Origin: Bacteroides thetaiotaomicron VPI-5482 | GTDB lineage: Bacteria > Bacteroidota > Bacteroidia > Bacteroidales > Bacteroidaceae | Assembly: GCF_000011065.1 (NCBI RefSeq) | Contig: NC_004663.1 | Coordinates: 2,790,001 to 2,854,000 of the forward strand | Reading direction: 5' to 3' | DNA: 64,000 nt | Shown: in pieces, positions 24,861-34,500 of the stretch | Layout: every line of letters begins with the position of its first letter | How positions within the stretch are numbered: the stretch's first letter is position 1 | Program-made: the position numbers and the translations under genes | Notes under the pieces: model-generated | What the model was told of the DNA's origin: nothing | What the model saw: the letters and a program-made list of their open reading frames with translations, nothing else | The model's database searches: none

Positions 24861-26909
24861 TTATAGTTTTTCGTCCGGCTTCGCAATCAAAAGCAGATGC
24901 CGTGTCAAAGCAATATCATATTTCTCACTGCCATTCCGCAAATCGTTGTAAGGGCGAATGTCATAATGAGCATATTCTTCATCCCGCTTTTTATTCTTCA
25001 AGGCTGCCTTTTGTTCTATCTCTTCCTGTTCCTTTTTTGTCACAGGTCTATATCCCAGTAACAGTTCTTCCACATTCCATCGGTTGTGTTCCACCTCTGC
25101 CAAAATCGCCACCTGCTTTTCGCTAAGTTGCTTTCCGTTGTCCCAATGTTCCTTGGTGTAGCCGATTGAACGCAATTTGGTAGGAATGGCATTCGCATTA
25201 TAAATATTAGACCATTTCTTTACCGTTTTGAACTTCGGATTGTGCCATAGTTCATCCATTTCTTTCGCAGATGGCAGTTCCGTCAAGACTTTATCTCCTT
25301 CACACTTTTCATACACCGCATTTACACGCTTGGCATACATCTCGTCTGCCATGCACAAGTCGAAACAATCATCCAACATCCCGAACGGACGAAGATTCTT
25401 GAAACGCTGATTGGTTCCTCCTTTTCCCTTCAACGGATTACCGGATAATTTTTCAATGATAGCCGATGTTATCCGTTGCTGAACCAGCACCGGAACACCT
25501 TTCTCATAGACACAACGCGGGAGATAGACAGCAGAAGAAATAGACTGATGAGTCAGGTTCAGGCAGACTGCAACCGTCATCAGCGCATCCTCATCTTCAC
25601 ACCAGCCTGTAATCAAATCACGGACTTCCGGCGACTCGATAGTTCCCTGTACAAACTGCCATTCTATGTCTATAAAATCTGTTCCCAAATGAGCATAGAC
25701 CTCAGCAGGTTCATCCCTGCGGACCATTCCGTTTTCTGTATCTATAAAGGTAGAATAAGATACATCAAACAGGTTTTCATACGCTTGTTTGAAGCTGTTC
25801 ATCTCACGCATTGCTTCATTATCGATAAAAGTGATGCGCGTTTTCTTCTTTTTATCCCGGATAAAGTTGGGATAGTGGGCTATATGGGCAGCCTCGACAG
25901 CCAGAGCAATTCCCATCCTCGACATTCCCACAATTACCAGATGCACATATTTCTCTGATTCGTAAGTGACAGGCTGATAATCCAGAGGCAGATAATTAAT
26001 CTCACGGATACTACACGCATTTCGCACAAATACTTTTTGCGCCCATGTTTCGTAAAAGTTAAACGGACAGAAATCAATATATTCCTTTATATCATCATCA
26101 ATATCCGAGAATTGGAAGACAGCAAAAGTAGATTGATATTCAAAGAGTACGTTGCACTTCAAAGGAGGTTTCCGATTCTCTTCCTTGCAAAGTTCGCCTA
26201 TCAGATTCAGACAGTCGACATTCATCGAGTCATGATAATATTCCACATCATCCAGCTCTCCGCTATCTCCCAATATAAAGACTTCTTTCGCATCCGCCAC
26301 ATACAACTTTTTCAGTTCTTCTTTAGAGTCTCTCATGGCATGAACCAAAACGATTCTCTTCTCCTCATCCTTTGTGAGATTGGAAAATAATTCCATCCGT
26401 ACTTCATTGACGTCTTTGGAAGTCTGAATGACTAACGTGCAATCCTTCTCCCGTTGGCATAACTGTCGTATCAGACAGGGTAACATTGCATCTGCACCGA
26501 TGATCACAAAATGATCAGATAGTTTATAATGAATCAACCCGTTTCTGCAATTTTCCACCCGCCTTTCAATGATATTGGAAAGCGTGGAGATCAACAATCC
26601 GCCCAAAACGACGGAACCCAGCAAACTAATAATCAATGCCCACGGGCGGTCTTCCGGACTTATGCTGATCAGGTTGCCCGAATCAACAAAGTTATTGTAT
26701 ACATTCCACAGGGTCTTCTGAAAAGAATGGTTCGCCGCAGAGTCAGTAGCCAGCACAGTCATCTCTTCCGAAGGAGTCATCTGATACTTGCTTCCCCAGT
26801 GCACTCCCAAACAAGATAAAACAATCAGCGAAACGACTATAATAATCAGGAAACGTATCTGTTTCCAAGCCCCGCCATAAATAATCCGGTCAAACCAACG
26901 AGCATTCAT
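24861..26909 (-). CDS. Ion-channel-like protein with two RCK/TrkA-N domains and a C-terminal RyR domain
   Basis: The 682-residue protein has a first membrane helix at about 18-38, a possible pore loop (NVYNNFVDSGNLISIS) and a second helix at about 90-112, as in CASTOR/POLLUX-type channels. Two Rossmann regulatory domains follow, with FVIIGADAMLPCLIRQL near 137 and HLVIVGMSRMGIALAVEA near 325. The C-terminal 90 residues form a RyR (ryanodine receptor repeat) domain: EVEHNRWNVEELLLGYRP and HYDIRPYNDL, then KYDIALTRHLL. I infer a ligand-gated cation channel; ion and ligand are unknown. It starts 3 bp after the stand-alone RyR gene. Confidence 0.78.
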   Translation of the reverse strand: MNARWFDRIIYGGAWKQIRFLIIIVVSLIVLSCLGVHWGSKYQMTPSEEMTVLATDSAANHSFQKTLWNVYNNFVDSGNLISISPEDRPWALIISLLGSVVLGGLLISTLSNIIERRVENCRNGLIHYKLSDHFVIIGADAMLPCLIRQLCQREKDCTLVIQTSKDVNEVRMELFSNLTKDEEKRIVLVHAMRDSKEELKKLYVADAKEVFILGDSGELDDVEYYHDSMNVDCLNLIGELCKEENRKPPLKCNVLFEYQSTFAVFQFSDIDDDIKEYIDFCPFNFYETWAQKVFVRNACSIREINYLPLDYQPVTYESEKYVHLVIVGMSRMGIALAVEAAHIAHYPNFIRDKKKKTRITFIDNEAMREMNSFKQAYENLFDVSYSTFIDTENGMVRRDEPAEVYAHLGTDFIDIEWQFVQGTIESPEVRDLITGWCEDEDALMTVAVCLNLTHQSISSAVYLPRCVYEKGVPVLVQQRITSAIIEKLSGNPLKGKGGTNQRFKNLRPFGMLDDCFDLCMADEMYAKRVNAVYEKCEGDKVLTELPSAKEMDELWHNPKFKTVKKWSNIYNANAIPTKLRSIGYTKEHWDNGKQLSEKQVAILAEVEHNRWNVEELLLGYRPVTKKEQEEIEQKAALKNKKRDEEYAHYDIRPYNDLRNGSEKYDIALTRHLLLIAKPDEKL

Positions 26910-26912
26910 AAC

Positions 26913-27215
26913 TTAATCCTCCTTTTCTATTCTGAAACCTAATTTCTTCACCATCTTGATCGTATTCATAGCCGTATTCCGGTCGTACTCTTTTTCTTCT
27001 TCCGGCAACTCATCATAAGGTACCAGACAAGGATGCTTTTTATGGATATCATCGCGTTTTTCGCCATATGTCCAGCCTTCATCTATACGGGCTTTTGCCC
27101 ACACTTCATGTACATTTTCAGCGATGCGCTCTGATAATTGGATTAAAGATTCGGGAAGGTCAACCAATGAAAGGTCCATCGGTTCGGGGATGTAATCCAG
27201 TTTATTTTCTTTCAT
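26913..27215 (-). CDS. Stand-alone RyR-domain protein
   Basis: The 100-residue protein is almost entirely one RyR domain, the repeat first defined in ryanodine receptor calcium channels. Diagnostic parts are YIPEPMDLSLVDLP, NVHEVWAKARIDEGWTYG, KRDDIHKKHPCLVPYDELP and EKEYDRNTAMNTIK. It has no signal or membrane segment. It is the first gene of a four-gene operon, and the third base after its stop is followed by the start of a channel that ends in a second RyR domain, so the two may sense the same ligand or pair physically. I recall a structural-genomics structure of a similar B. thetaiotaomicron protein, not checked here. Confidence 0.88.
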   Translation of the reverse strand: MKENKLDYIPEPMDLSLVDLPESLIQLSERIAENVHEVWAKARIDEGWTYGEKRDDIHKKHPCLVPYDELPEEEKEYDRNTAMNTIKMVKKLGFRIEKED

Positions 27216-27362
27216 ATTTTATATTCTGTATTTATCTAATGTATTAAGATGCAAGGCATGTCATTGATGCAAAGATAATAAAAAGACTAAGATTTACAGC
27301 TTTCAATACTATTTCTTAATGGCTATAGTGCTAAAATCTAAGTCTCGCATTGCATAAAACTA

Positions 27363-27452
27363 TTCGTCTGACAGTTGTTGAACTTTCGTCTGACAACTGT
27401 TAATCTTTCGTCTAACAGCTGTCAGACGAAAAGAAAACAGCTGTCAGACGAA
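27363..27452. repeat. Palindrome array B: four units at exact 22-bp period
   Basis: The centres acagttgt, acaactgt, acagctgt and acagctgt begin at 27371, 27393, 27415 and 27437, each 22 bp apart. Units 1-3 keep the left arm ttcgtctgacag (one change in unit 3) and units 3-4 keep the right arm ctgtcagacgaa, so the array as a whole is an inverted repeat. The full palindrome would be 24 bp, longer than the period. The array lies in the 409-bp divergent gap between the RyR operon and the EamA gene; the remainder of the gap holds only the promoter at 27569-27599. Confidence 0.88.
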
Positions 27453-27568
27453 TAAATTCAAGCATAAACAATGTTAGTTTACGGCTAGCAGAAGAGTAAT
27501 CTCATGCTATTCTCCAAGTAATCCGTCGCATACGAAAAATTAAATTATACTATCAACGCCCTAAACTA

Positions 27569-27599
27569 TTGTTTATCATCGGCAAACTACGTACTTTTG
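27569..27599 (+). promoter_or_regulatory. Bacteroides-type promoter for the EamA gene
   Basis: TTG at 27569-27571, a 20-bp spacer and TACTTTTG at 27592-27599 give a full consensus promoter 25 bp before the start codon. Confidence 0.75.
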
Positions 27600-27624
27600 C
27601 ACGCCATTTTTAAGAGGCTAAAAT

Positions 27625-28536
27625 ATGAATAACAAGACCAAAGGTTTTATTTATGGAGCCATTGCCGCTGCAAGCTACGGTATGAATCCTCTCTTCACAC
27701 TCCCGCTCTATGCTGCCGGCATGAGTGTCGATACTGTTTTATTCTACCGTTACGCATTTGCCGTAATTGTATTGGGTGTCTTGATGAAGCTGCAAGGGCA
27801 GTCTTTTACTCTTCGCAAGGCAGACATTCTCCCCTTGGTAATCATGGGATTGCTGTTTTCGTTTTCATCTCTGCTTCTATTCATGAGTTACAACTATATG
27901 GATGCCGGTATTGCTTCTACCATTCTGTTCGTTTATCCGGTGATGGTAGCTGTGATCATGGGCGCCTTTTTCAAAGAGAAGATTTCCGCAATCACCGTTT
28001 TTTCGATCCTGTTGGCACTTTCGGGCATTGCCCTGCTCTATCAGGGAGATGGCAACAAACCACTCTCCACCGTAGGAATTATCTTTGTTTTACTGTCGTC
28101 TCTCTCCTATGCCATTTATATCGTAGGAGTCAACCGGTCTTCATTAAAAACATTACCGACTACCAAACTGACTTTTTATGCTATATTATTCGGATTATCG
28201 GTTTACATAGTCCGCTTGAATTTCTGCACGGAATTGCAAATCATACCCTCTCCCTTATTGTGGGCAGATGTTCTGGCCTTGGCCATTCTCCCCACTGCCG
28301 TGTCATTGATTTGCACCGCATTAGCCATTCAATCTATAGGCTCCACTCCTACTGCTATACTCGGTGCTCTGGAGCCTGTGACAGCGTTATTTTTCGGGGT
28401 CCTCCTGTTTCACGAAAAACTGACTCCCCGATTAATGGTCGGTATTTTAATGATTATCACTGCCGTTACATTGATTATCATCGGCAAGTCGCTTATAAAA
28501 AAGATGAGTGTGCTGTTGCAGATAAGCAAAAAATAG
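27625..28536 (+). CDS. EamA/DMT-family transporter
   Basis: The 303-residue protein has ten predicted membrane helices in two five-helix EamA repeats (residues about 5-140 and 150-285), the drug/metabolite transporter layout. Features include GAIAAASYGMNPLFTLPLYA at the start and GALEPVTALFFGVLLFHEKL in the second repeat. The substrate is not predictable; amino acids or nucleosides are common in the family. A strong promoter precedes it, and the promoter of frr lies in its last codons. Confidence 0.9.
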   Translation: MNNKTKGFIYGAIAAASYGMNPLFTLPLYAAGMSVDTVLFYRYAFAVIVLGVLMKLQGQSFTLRKADILPLVIMGLLFSFSSLLLFMSYNYMDAGIASTILFVYPVMVAVIMGAFFKEKISAITVFSILLALSGIALLYQGDGNKPLSTVGIIFVLLSSLSYAIYIVGVNRSSLKTLPTTKLTFYAILFGLSVYIVRLNFCTELQIIPSPLLWADVLALAILPTAVSLICTALAIQSIGSTPTAILGALEPVTALFFGVLLFHEKLTPRLMVGILMIITAVTLIIIGKSLIKKMSVLLQISKK

Positions 28537-28546
28537 TATACTTTTG
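28516..28546 (+). promoter_or_regulatory. Bacteroides-type promoter for frr
   Basis: TTG at 28516-28518, a 20-bp spacer and TACTTTTG at 28539-28546. It overlaps the end of the EamA gene, so frr can be expressed independently. Confidence 0.72.
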
Positions 28547-28587
28547 CTAATCAATCAACCAAATAGCAACTTTAATTATCAAAAAAT

Positions 28588-29148
28588 ATGGTAGACGTAA
28601 AGACTTGCCTTGACAATGCACAAGAAAAAATGGATATGGCTGTAATGTATCTCGAAGAAGCATTGGCACATATCCGCGCTGGAAAAGCGAGTACCCGACT
28701 GTTGGATGGTATCCGCGTAGACTCTTACGGAAGTATGGTTCCTATCAGCAATGTAGCTGCTTTATCCACTCCGGATGCTCGCAGTATCACCATCAAACCG
28801 TGGGACAAAAGTATGTTCCGTGCCATCGAAAAAGCCATTATCGACTCTGACCTTGGCATTATGCCCGAAAATAATGGTGAAGTAATCCGTATTGGTATTC
28901 CTCCTCTGACGGAAGAACGTCGTAGACAGCTCGCTAAACAGTGTAAAGCGGAAGGCGAAACTGCCAAAGTAAGTGTACGCAACGCTCGTCGCGATGGCAT
29001 CGACGCACTGAAAAAAGCAGTAAAAGACGGACTGGCAGAAGACGAGCAGAAGAATGCGGAAGCCAAGTTACAAAAAATCCATGATAAGTATATCAAACAG
29101 ATTGAAGATATGCTTGCTGACAAGGATAAAGAAATCATGACGGTTTAA
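28588..29148 (+). CDS. frr: Ribosome recycling factor
   Basis: The factor works with EF-G to split ribosomes after termination. The 186-residue length and motifs are typical: LAHIRAGKASTRLLDGIRVD near the start, ITIKPWDKSM, IRIGIPPLTEERRRQL in the hinge region and the three-helix bundle. Its promoter is within the EamA gene. A 7-bp repeat cluster that could fold as a hairpin separates it from rsgA. Confidence 0.97.
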   Translation: MVDVKTCLDNAQEKMDMAVMYLEEALAHIRAGKASTRLLDGIRVDSYGSMVPISNVAALSTPDARSITIKPWDKSMFRAIEKAIIDSDLGIMPENNGEVIRIGIPPLTEERRRQLAKQCKAEGETAKVSVRNARRDGIDALKKAVKDGLAEDEQKNAEAKLQKIHDKYIKQIEDMLADKDKEIMTV

Positions 29149-29240
29149 TGGAAAATGGAGAATGGACAATGGATAATTACTATGCAGTCCCATTGCCCAT
29201 TCTCCATTATCCATTCTCCATTATCCATTATCCATTAAAT
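29147..29240. repeat. Inverted clusters of 7-bp tandem repeats between frr and rsgA
   Basis: Left units aatggaa, aatggag, aatggac, aatggat start at the frr stop codon. Right units attgccc, attctcc, attatcc, attctcc, attatcc, attatcc run to about 29236. The right set is nearly the complement of the left, so the RNA could form a long hairpin whose pairing register can slip by 7 bases. It may act as a terminator or insulator between the two genes. Confidence 0.7.
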
Positions 29241-29242
29241 AA

Positions 29243-30175
29243 ATGAAGGGATTAGTAATCAAGAACACGGGCAGTTGGTATCAGGTGAAGACCGACGACG
29301 GACAATTTATTGAATGTAAAATCAAAGGTAATTTCCGGTTAAAAGGTATTCGCAGCACCAATCCGGTAGCCGTGGGCGACCGCGTTCAGATTATACTCAA
29401 TCAGGAAGGTACTGCCTTTATCAATGAAATAGAAGACAGAAAGAACTACATCATCCGCCGTTCTTCCAATCTTTCCAAACAATCTCACATTCTTGCCGCT
29501 AACCTCGATCAATGTATGTTAGTGGTTACTGTCAACTATCCCGAAACATCCACCATTTTTATCGACCGTTTTCTCGCTTCTGCCGAAGCATATCGTGTAC
29601 CTGTCAAACTGGTATTTAATAAGGTAGATGCTTATAACGAGGATGAGCTCCGTTATCTGGACGCTCTTATTAATCTGTATACGCATATCGGTTATCCTTG
29701 TTTCAAGGTTTCTGCCAAGGAAGGAACCGGAGTGGATGCCATCAAAAAAGACCTGGAAGGCAAGATCACACTTTTCTCCGGTCATTCGGGAGTTGGAAAA
29801 TCGACGCTCATCAACGCCATTTTACCGGGAACCAAAGTAAAAACCGGTGAGATATCGACCTATCACAACAAAGGTATGCATACGACTACCTTCTCTGAAA
29901 TGTTCTCTGTAGACGGGGATGGATATATTATCGATACTCCGGGAATCAAAGGATTCGGAACGTTCGATATGGAGGAAGAAGAAATCGGGCATTATTTCCC
30001 TGAAATATTCAAGGTTTCCGCTGATTGCAAATATGGTAACTGTACACATCGGCATGAGCCGGGATGTGCGGTACGTGAGGCAGTGGAAAAGCATCTTATC
30101 AGTGAGTCTCGTTATACTTCTTATCTGAATATGCTGGAGGATAAGGAGGAGGGAAAGTATCGGGCGGCATACTAA
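29243..30175 (+). CDS. rsgA: Small ribosomal subunit biogenesis GTPase RsgA
   Basis: This circularly permuted GTPase checks 30S subunit maturation. An N-terminal OB fold (about 1-70) is followed by G motifs in permuted order: NKVD (126-129), GHSGVGKS (180-187) and DTPG (231-234). The C-terminal zinc site has Cys262, Cys267, His269 and Cys275. Length (310) is typical. It follows frr, another ribosome-cycle gene. Confidence 0.97.
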   Translation: MKGLVIKNTGSWYQVKTDDGQFIECKIKGNFRLKGIRSTNPVAVGDRVQIILNQEGTAFINEIEDRKNYIIRRSSNLSKQSHILAANLDQCMLVVTVNYPETSTIFIDRFLASAEAYRVPVKLVFNKVDAYNEDELRYLDALINLYTHIGYPCFKVSAKEGTGVDAIKKDLEGKITLFSGHSGVGKSTLINAILPGTKVKTGEISTYHNKGMHTTTFSEMFSVDGDGYIIDTPGIKGFGTFDMEEEEIGHYFPEIFKVSADCKYGNCTHRHEPGCAVREAVEKHLISESRYTSYLNMLEDKEEGKYRAAY

Positions 30176-30490
30176 TCTCTTAACTAATCAGCAAGAAATT
30201 ACACATAAAAAATAAATCTAATTTCTATTAAAAAAACGACAACAATCGAACATTCTGATTCCAAAATTCAAACAACAAACACAACTTTGATTTTAATTTA
30301 AACTTCAAGCAAAATCTCACTAATTTAAATAAGTAAATTAGATGAAAAGTCGAAATTCTCCTTTTGTCTGTTATTAAAGCCAGACACAACATTAACTTTC
30401 TTTTACTTTATCCAGCATTAAACCTTTTCTTTCAAGTGTCGTCTAATCATCAGAAGATATTATATAACATGCTATATACTATACTAAACC
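30176..30490. promoter_or_regulatory. Upstream region of the RND efflux operon with a dyad at 30320-30341
   Basis: This 315-bp AT-rich gap has no gene. The dyad ctaattta-N6-taaattag (30320-30327 and 30334-30341) could be a repressor operator for the efflux operon, but no regulator gene is adjacent and no clear TAnnTTTG box is seen close to the start codon. Confidence 0.35.
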
Positions 30491-31573
30491 ATGAATAAAA
30501 AAACTAAATGGGGCATCATTATTCTTATCGGTGCCGGAATTATCGGTGGGGGAATTTACTCACAGTTACCAAAAACTAACGACGAACTGGCTGCTGCTGA
30601 CAAGGTAAAAAATACCCAAAAGAATGGAAAAAAGATTCTGAACGTCAACGCCAAAGTAATAAAGCCTCAACTGTTAACAGACGAATACACTACTACCGGC
30701 GTACTTCTGCCGGATGAAGAAGTTGATTTGTCTTTTGAGACTTCCGGGAAAGTAATAGAGATCAACTTCGAAGAAGGAACTCCCGTAAAAAAAGGACAAC
30801 TTCTTGCCAAAGTCAACGACCGCCAGCTACAAGCACAACTTCAACGGTTGGTTTCACAACTAAAGTTAGCTGAGGACCGTGTATTCCGACAAGATGCTCT
30901 GCTTAAACGAGATGCAGTCAGTAAAGAAGCTTATGAACAAGTAAAGACTGACCTGGCAACTCTAAATGCTGATATAGAAATAGTAAAAGCGAACATTGCC
31001 CTAACCGAGCTCCGTGCTCCATTTGACGGAATCATCGGACTTCGGCAAATCAGTGTCGGTTCATACGCTTCGCCGACAACTATCGTTGCCAAACTGACAA
31101 AGATTACTCCGCTGAAAGTAGAATTTTCAGTACCGGAACGCTATGCAAGCCAGATTAAGAAAGGTACGAACCTGAATTTTAGAATTGAAGGAAAACTAGA
31201 TGCCTTCAGCGCAAAAGTATATGCTGTAGAATCAACGATTGATCCCAACCTGCATCAATTTACAGCACGCGCACTTTATCCAAATACCAATCGCGCCTTA
31301 CTTCCCGGCCGATATACAAGTATCCAATTAAAGAAAGAAGAAATCCCGAATGCGATTGCCATTCCGACGGAAGCTATCGTACCGGAGATGGGAAAGGATA
31401 AAGTTTTCTTGTATAAATCAGGAAAAGCCGAACCTGTAGAAGTGACAACAGGCATTCGTACAGATGCTGAAGTACAAATTGTAAGAGGACTTCAAGTAGG
31501 AGATACCATTCTTACATCAGGAACACTGCAACTTCGCCTGGGACTTCCTGTTACATTGGATAATATTGACTAA
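30491..31573 (+). CDS. RND efflux periplasmic adaptor subunit
   Basis: The 360-residue membrane-fusion protein bridges the inner-membrane pump and the outer-membrane channel. A single N-terminal hydrophobic segment (GIIILIGAGIIGGGIYSQLP) anchors it; no lipobox is seen. The lipoyl-like half GKVIEINFEEGTPVKKGQLLAKVN near residue 90, an alpha-hairpin and the matching half LRAPFDGIIGLRQISVGSYA near 175 define the family. It is the first gene of a three-gene operon, 15 bp before the pump gene. Confidence 0.93.
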   Translation: MNKKTKWGIIILIGAGIIGGGIYSQLPKTNDELAAADKVKNTQKNGKKILNVNAKVIKPQLLTDEYTTTGVLLPDEEVDLSFETSGKVIEINFEEGTPVKKGQLLAKVNDRQLQAQLQRLVSQLKLAEDRVFRQDALLKRDAVSKEAYEQVKTDLATLNADIEIVKANIALTELRAPFDGIIGLRQISVGSYASPTTIVAKLTKITPLKVEFSVPERYASQIKKGTNLNFRIEGKLDAFSAKVYAVESTIDPNLHQFTARALYPNTNRALLPGRYTSIQLKKEEIPNAIAIPTEAIVPEMGKDKVFLYKSGKAEPVEVTTGIRTDAEVQIVRGLQVGDTILTSGTLQLRLGLPVTLDNID

Positions 31574-31588
31574 TACCTGCCATGCCTT

Positions 31589-34500
31589 ATGAATATATCT
31601 GAATTAAGTATACGCCGTCCGGTATTAGCTACGGTACTGACAATCATTATTCTCCTTTTTGGATTTATCGGATACAGTTATCTGGGTGTCCGTGAATATC
31701 CATCGGTGGACAACCCGATCATTTCTGTCAGTTGTTCTTATCCGGGAGCCAATGCCGACGTCATTGAGAACCAGATAACCGAGCCACTGGAACAAAATAT
31801 CAATGGTATCCCGGGCATCCGGTCTCTATCCAGCGTCAGCCAGCAGGGACAAAGCCGTATTACGGTAGAATTTGAACTTTCAGTCGATCTGGAAACTGCA
31901 GCAAATGACGTACGTGACAAAGTTTCCCGTGCCCAACGTTATCTGCCCCGGGACTGTGACCCGCCGACTGTATCAAAAGCCGATGCCGATGCGATGCCTA
32001 TTTTAATGGTTGCCCTCCAAAGCGACAAACGCTCACTGCTTGAATTAAGTGAGATTGCAGACTTGACTGTCAAAGAGCAGTTACAGACCATCTCTGATGT
32101 AAGTAGTGTATCTATTTGGGGTGAAAAGCGTTATTCCATGCGCCTTTGGCTCGATCCGGTCAAGATGGCAGGATATGGCATCACTCCGATTGATGTAAAG
32201 AATGCGGTAGACAATGAGAATGTCGAACTTCCTTCGGGTAGTATTGAAGGAAACACTACCGAACTGACAATCCGTACATTGGGATTAATGCATACTGCCG
32301 ATGAGTTCAATAATCTTATTGTAAAAGAAGATAACAACCGTATCGTCCGTTTCAGTGACATCGGACGTGCAGAACTTGGTCCTGCCGACATCAAGAGTTA
32401 CATGAAAATGAACGGTGTACCCATGGTAGGTGTTGTTGTTATTCCACAGCCGGGAGCCAATCACATCGAAATTGCCGATGCTGTGTACAAACGCATGGAA
32501 CAGATGAAGAAGGACCTGCCGGAAGATGTGACGTATAGCTATGGTTTTGATAATACCAAATTTATCCGGGCATCTATCAATGAGGTAAAAGAGACTGTAT
32601 ATGTAGCCTTTATTCTGGTTATCATCATCATCTTCCTTTTCTTACGCGACTGGCGGGTGACGCTGGTTCCGTGCATCGTAATTCCCGTATCGCTGATTGG
32701 AGCATTCTTCGTCATGTATCTTGCCGGATTCTCCATTAACGTACTTTCCATGCTTGCCATTGTGCTGGCCGTGGGACTGGTGGTGGATGACGCCATCGTA
32801 ATGACGGAGAACATCTATATCCGTATCGAAAAAGGAATGAGTCCGAAAGAAGCGGGAATAGAAGGAGCCAAAGAGATCTTCTTTGCCGTTATTTCAACGA
32901 CCATCACACTGGTTGCAGTATTCTTCCCGATTGTCTTCATGCAAGGTATGACAGGACGTTTGTTCCGGGAATTCAGTATTGTAATTTCGGGTTCTGTCAT
33001 TATCTCTTCATTTGCGGCACTGACTTTCACTCCGATGCTGGCCACGAAGTTACTCATCAAACGTGAAAAACAAAACTGGTTCTACACTAAGACGGAACCG
33101 TTTTTTGAAGGGATGAACCGATGGTACAGCCGTTCGCTCGCTGCTTTTTTGCGTAAGCGCTGGCTAGCACTTCCGTTCACTTTTATAACCATCTGCCTGA
33201 TCGGTTTCTTATGGAATGCTATTCCGGCAGAAATGGCTCCACTTGAAGACCGGTCGCAAATCTCTATCAACACCCGAGGTGCAGAAGGTGTCACTTATGA
33301 ATATATCCGTGACTATACCGAAGATATCAACCAGCTTGTAGATTCTATTCTACCGGATGCGGAAGCGGTAACAGCACGTGTATCCAGTGGTAGCGGAAAC
33401 GTACGCATTACACTGAAAGACATGAAAGACCGTGACTACACGCAGATGGAAGTTGCGGAAAAGATATCAAAGGCCGTACAGAAAAAGACCATGGCACGCT
33501 CGTTCGTACAACAGCAGTCTTCTTTCGGCGGACGCCGGGGAAGTATGCCTGTTCAATACGTACTCCAGGCTACCAATCTGGAAAAGCTGCAGGAGGTATT
33601 ACCGCAGTTCATGGCCAAAGTATATGAGAATCCGGTTTTCCAGATGGCAGACGTAGACTTGAAGTTCAGTAAACCGGAAGCCCGTATCAGAATCAACCGT
33701 GACAAAGCGAGCGTAATGGGAGTCAGTACTAAAAATATCGCCCAAACGCTGCAATACGGATTGAGCGGCCAGCGTATGGGATATTTCTATATGAACGGAA
33801 AGCAGTATGAAATTTTAGGTGAAATCAACCGCCAGCAACGAAACAAGCCTGCCGATCTGAAAGCTATCTATATCCGTAGCAGCAATGGAGATATGATACA
33901 GCTGGACAATCTGATTGAACTGGAAAACGGTATCGCCCCTCCCAAACTGTACCGTTACAACCGATTTGTATCAGCCACAATTTCCGCCGGACTGGCTGAC
34001 GGAAAGACCATCGGACAAGGACTGGATGAAATGGATAAGATTGCCAAGGAAACATTGGACGATACTTTCCGTACCGCATTATCCGGAGACTCCAAGGAAT
34101 ACCGTGAAAGTTCTTCGAGCCTGATGTTTGCTTTTATACTGGCTATCCTTCTGATTTATCTGATCCTGGCAGCACAGTTTGAAAGTTTCAAGGACCCGTT
34201 AATTATCATGTTAACAGTGCCTTTGGCTATTGCCGGAGCCTTGGTATTCATGTATTTCGGAGATATCACAATGAATATTTTCAGTCAGATCGGTATTATC
34301 ATGCTGATTGGTCTCGTGGCTAAAAACGGTATCCTGATCGTGGAATTCGCCAATCAGAAACAAGAAGCAGGCGAGGATAAGATGAGTGCCATCAAAGATG
34401 CCGCATTACAGCGTCTGCGCCCGATTTTAATGACAAGCGCTTCTACTGTACTGGGACTTATTCCATTGGCATTTGCCAGCGGAGAAGGCGCCAATCAGCG

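Noticed and set aside
22693..27215. Calling the RyR/TIR-like operon an anti-phage defence system
   Set aside because: TIR-like and RCK domains occur in defence, but no known defence architecture is matched and no mobile-element context is seen. I leave the role open.
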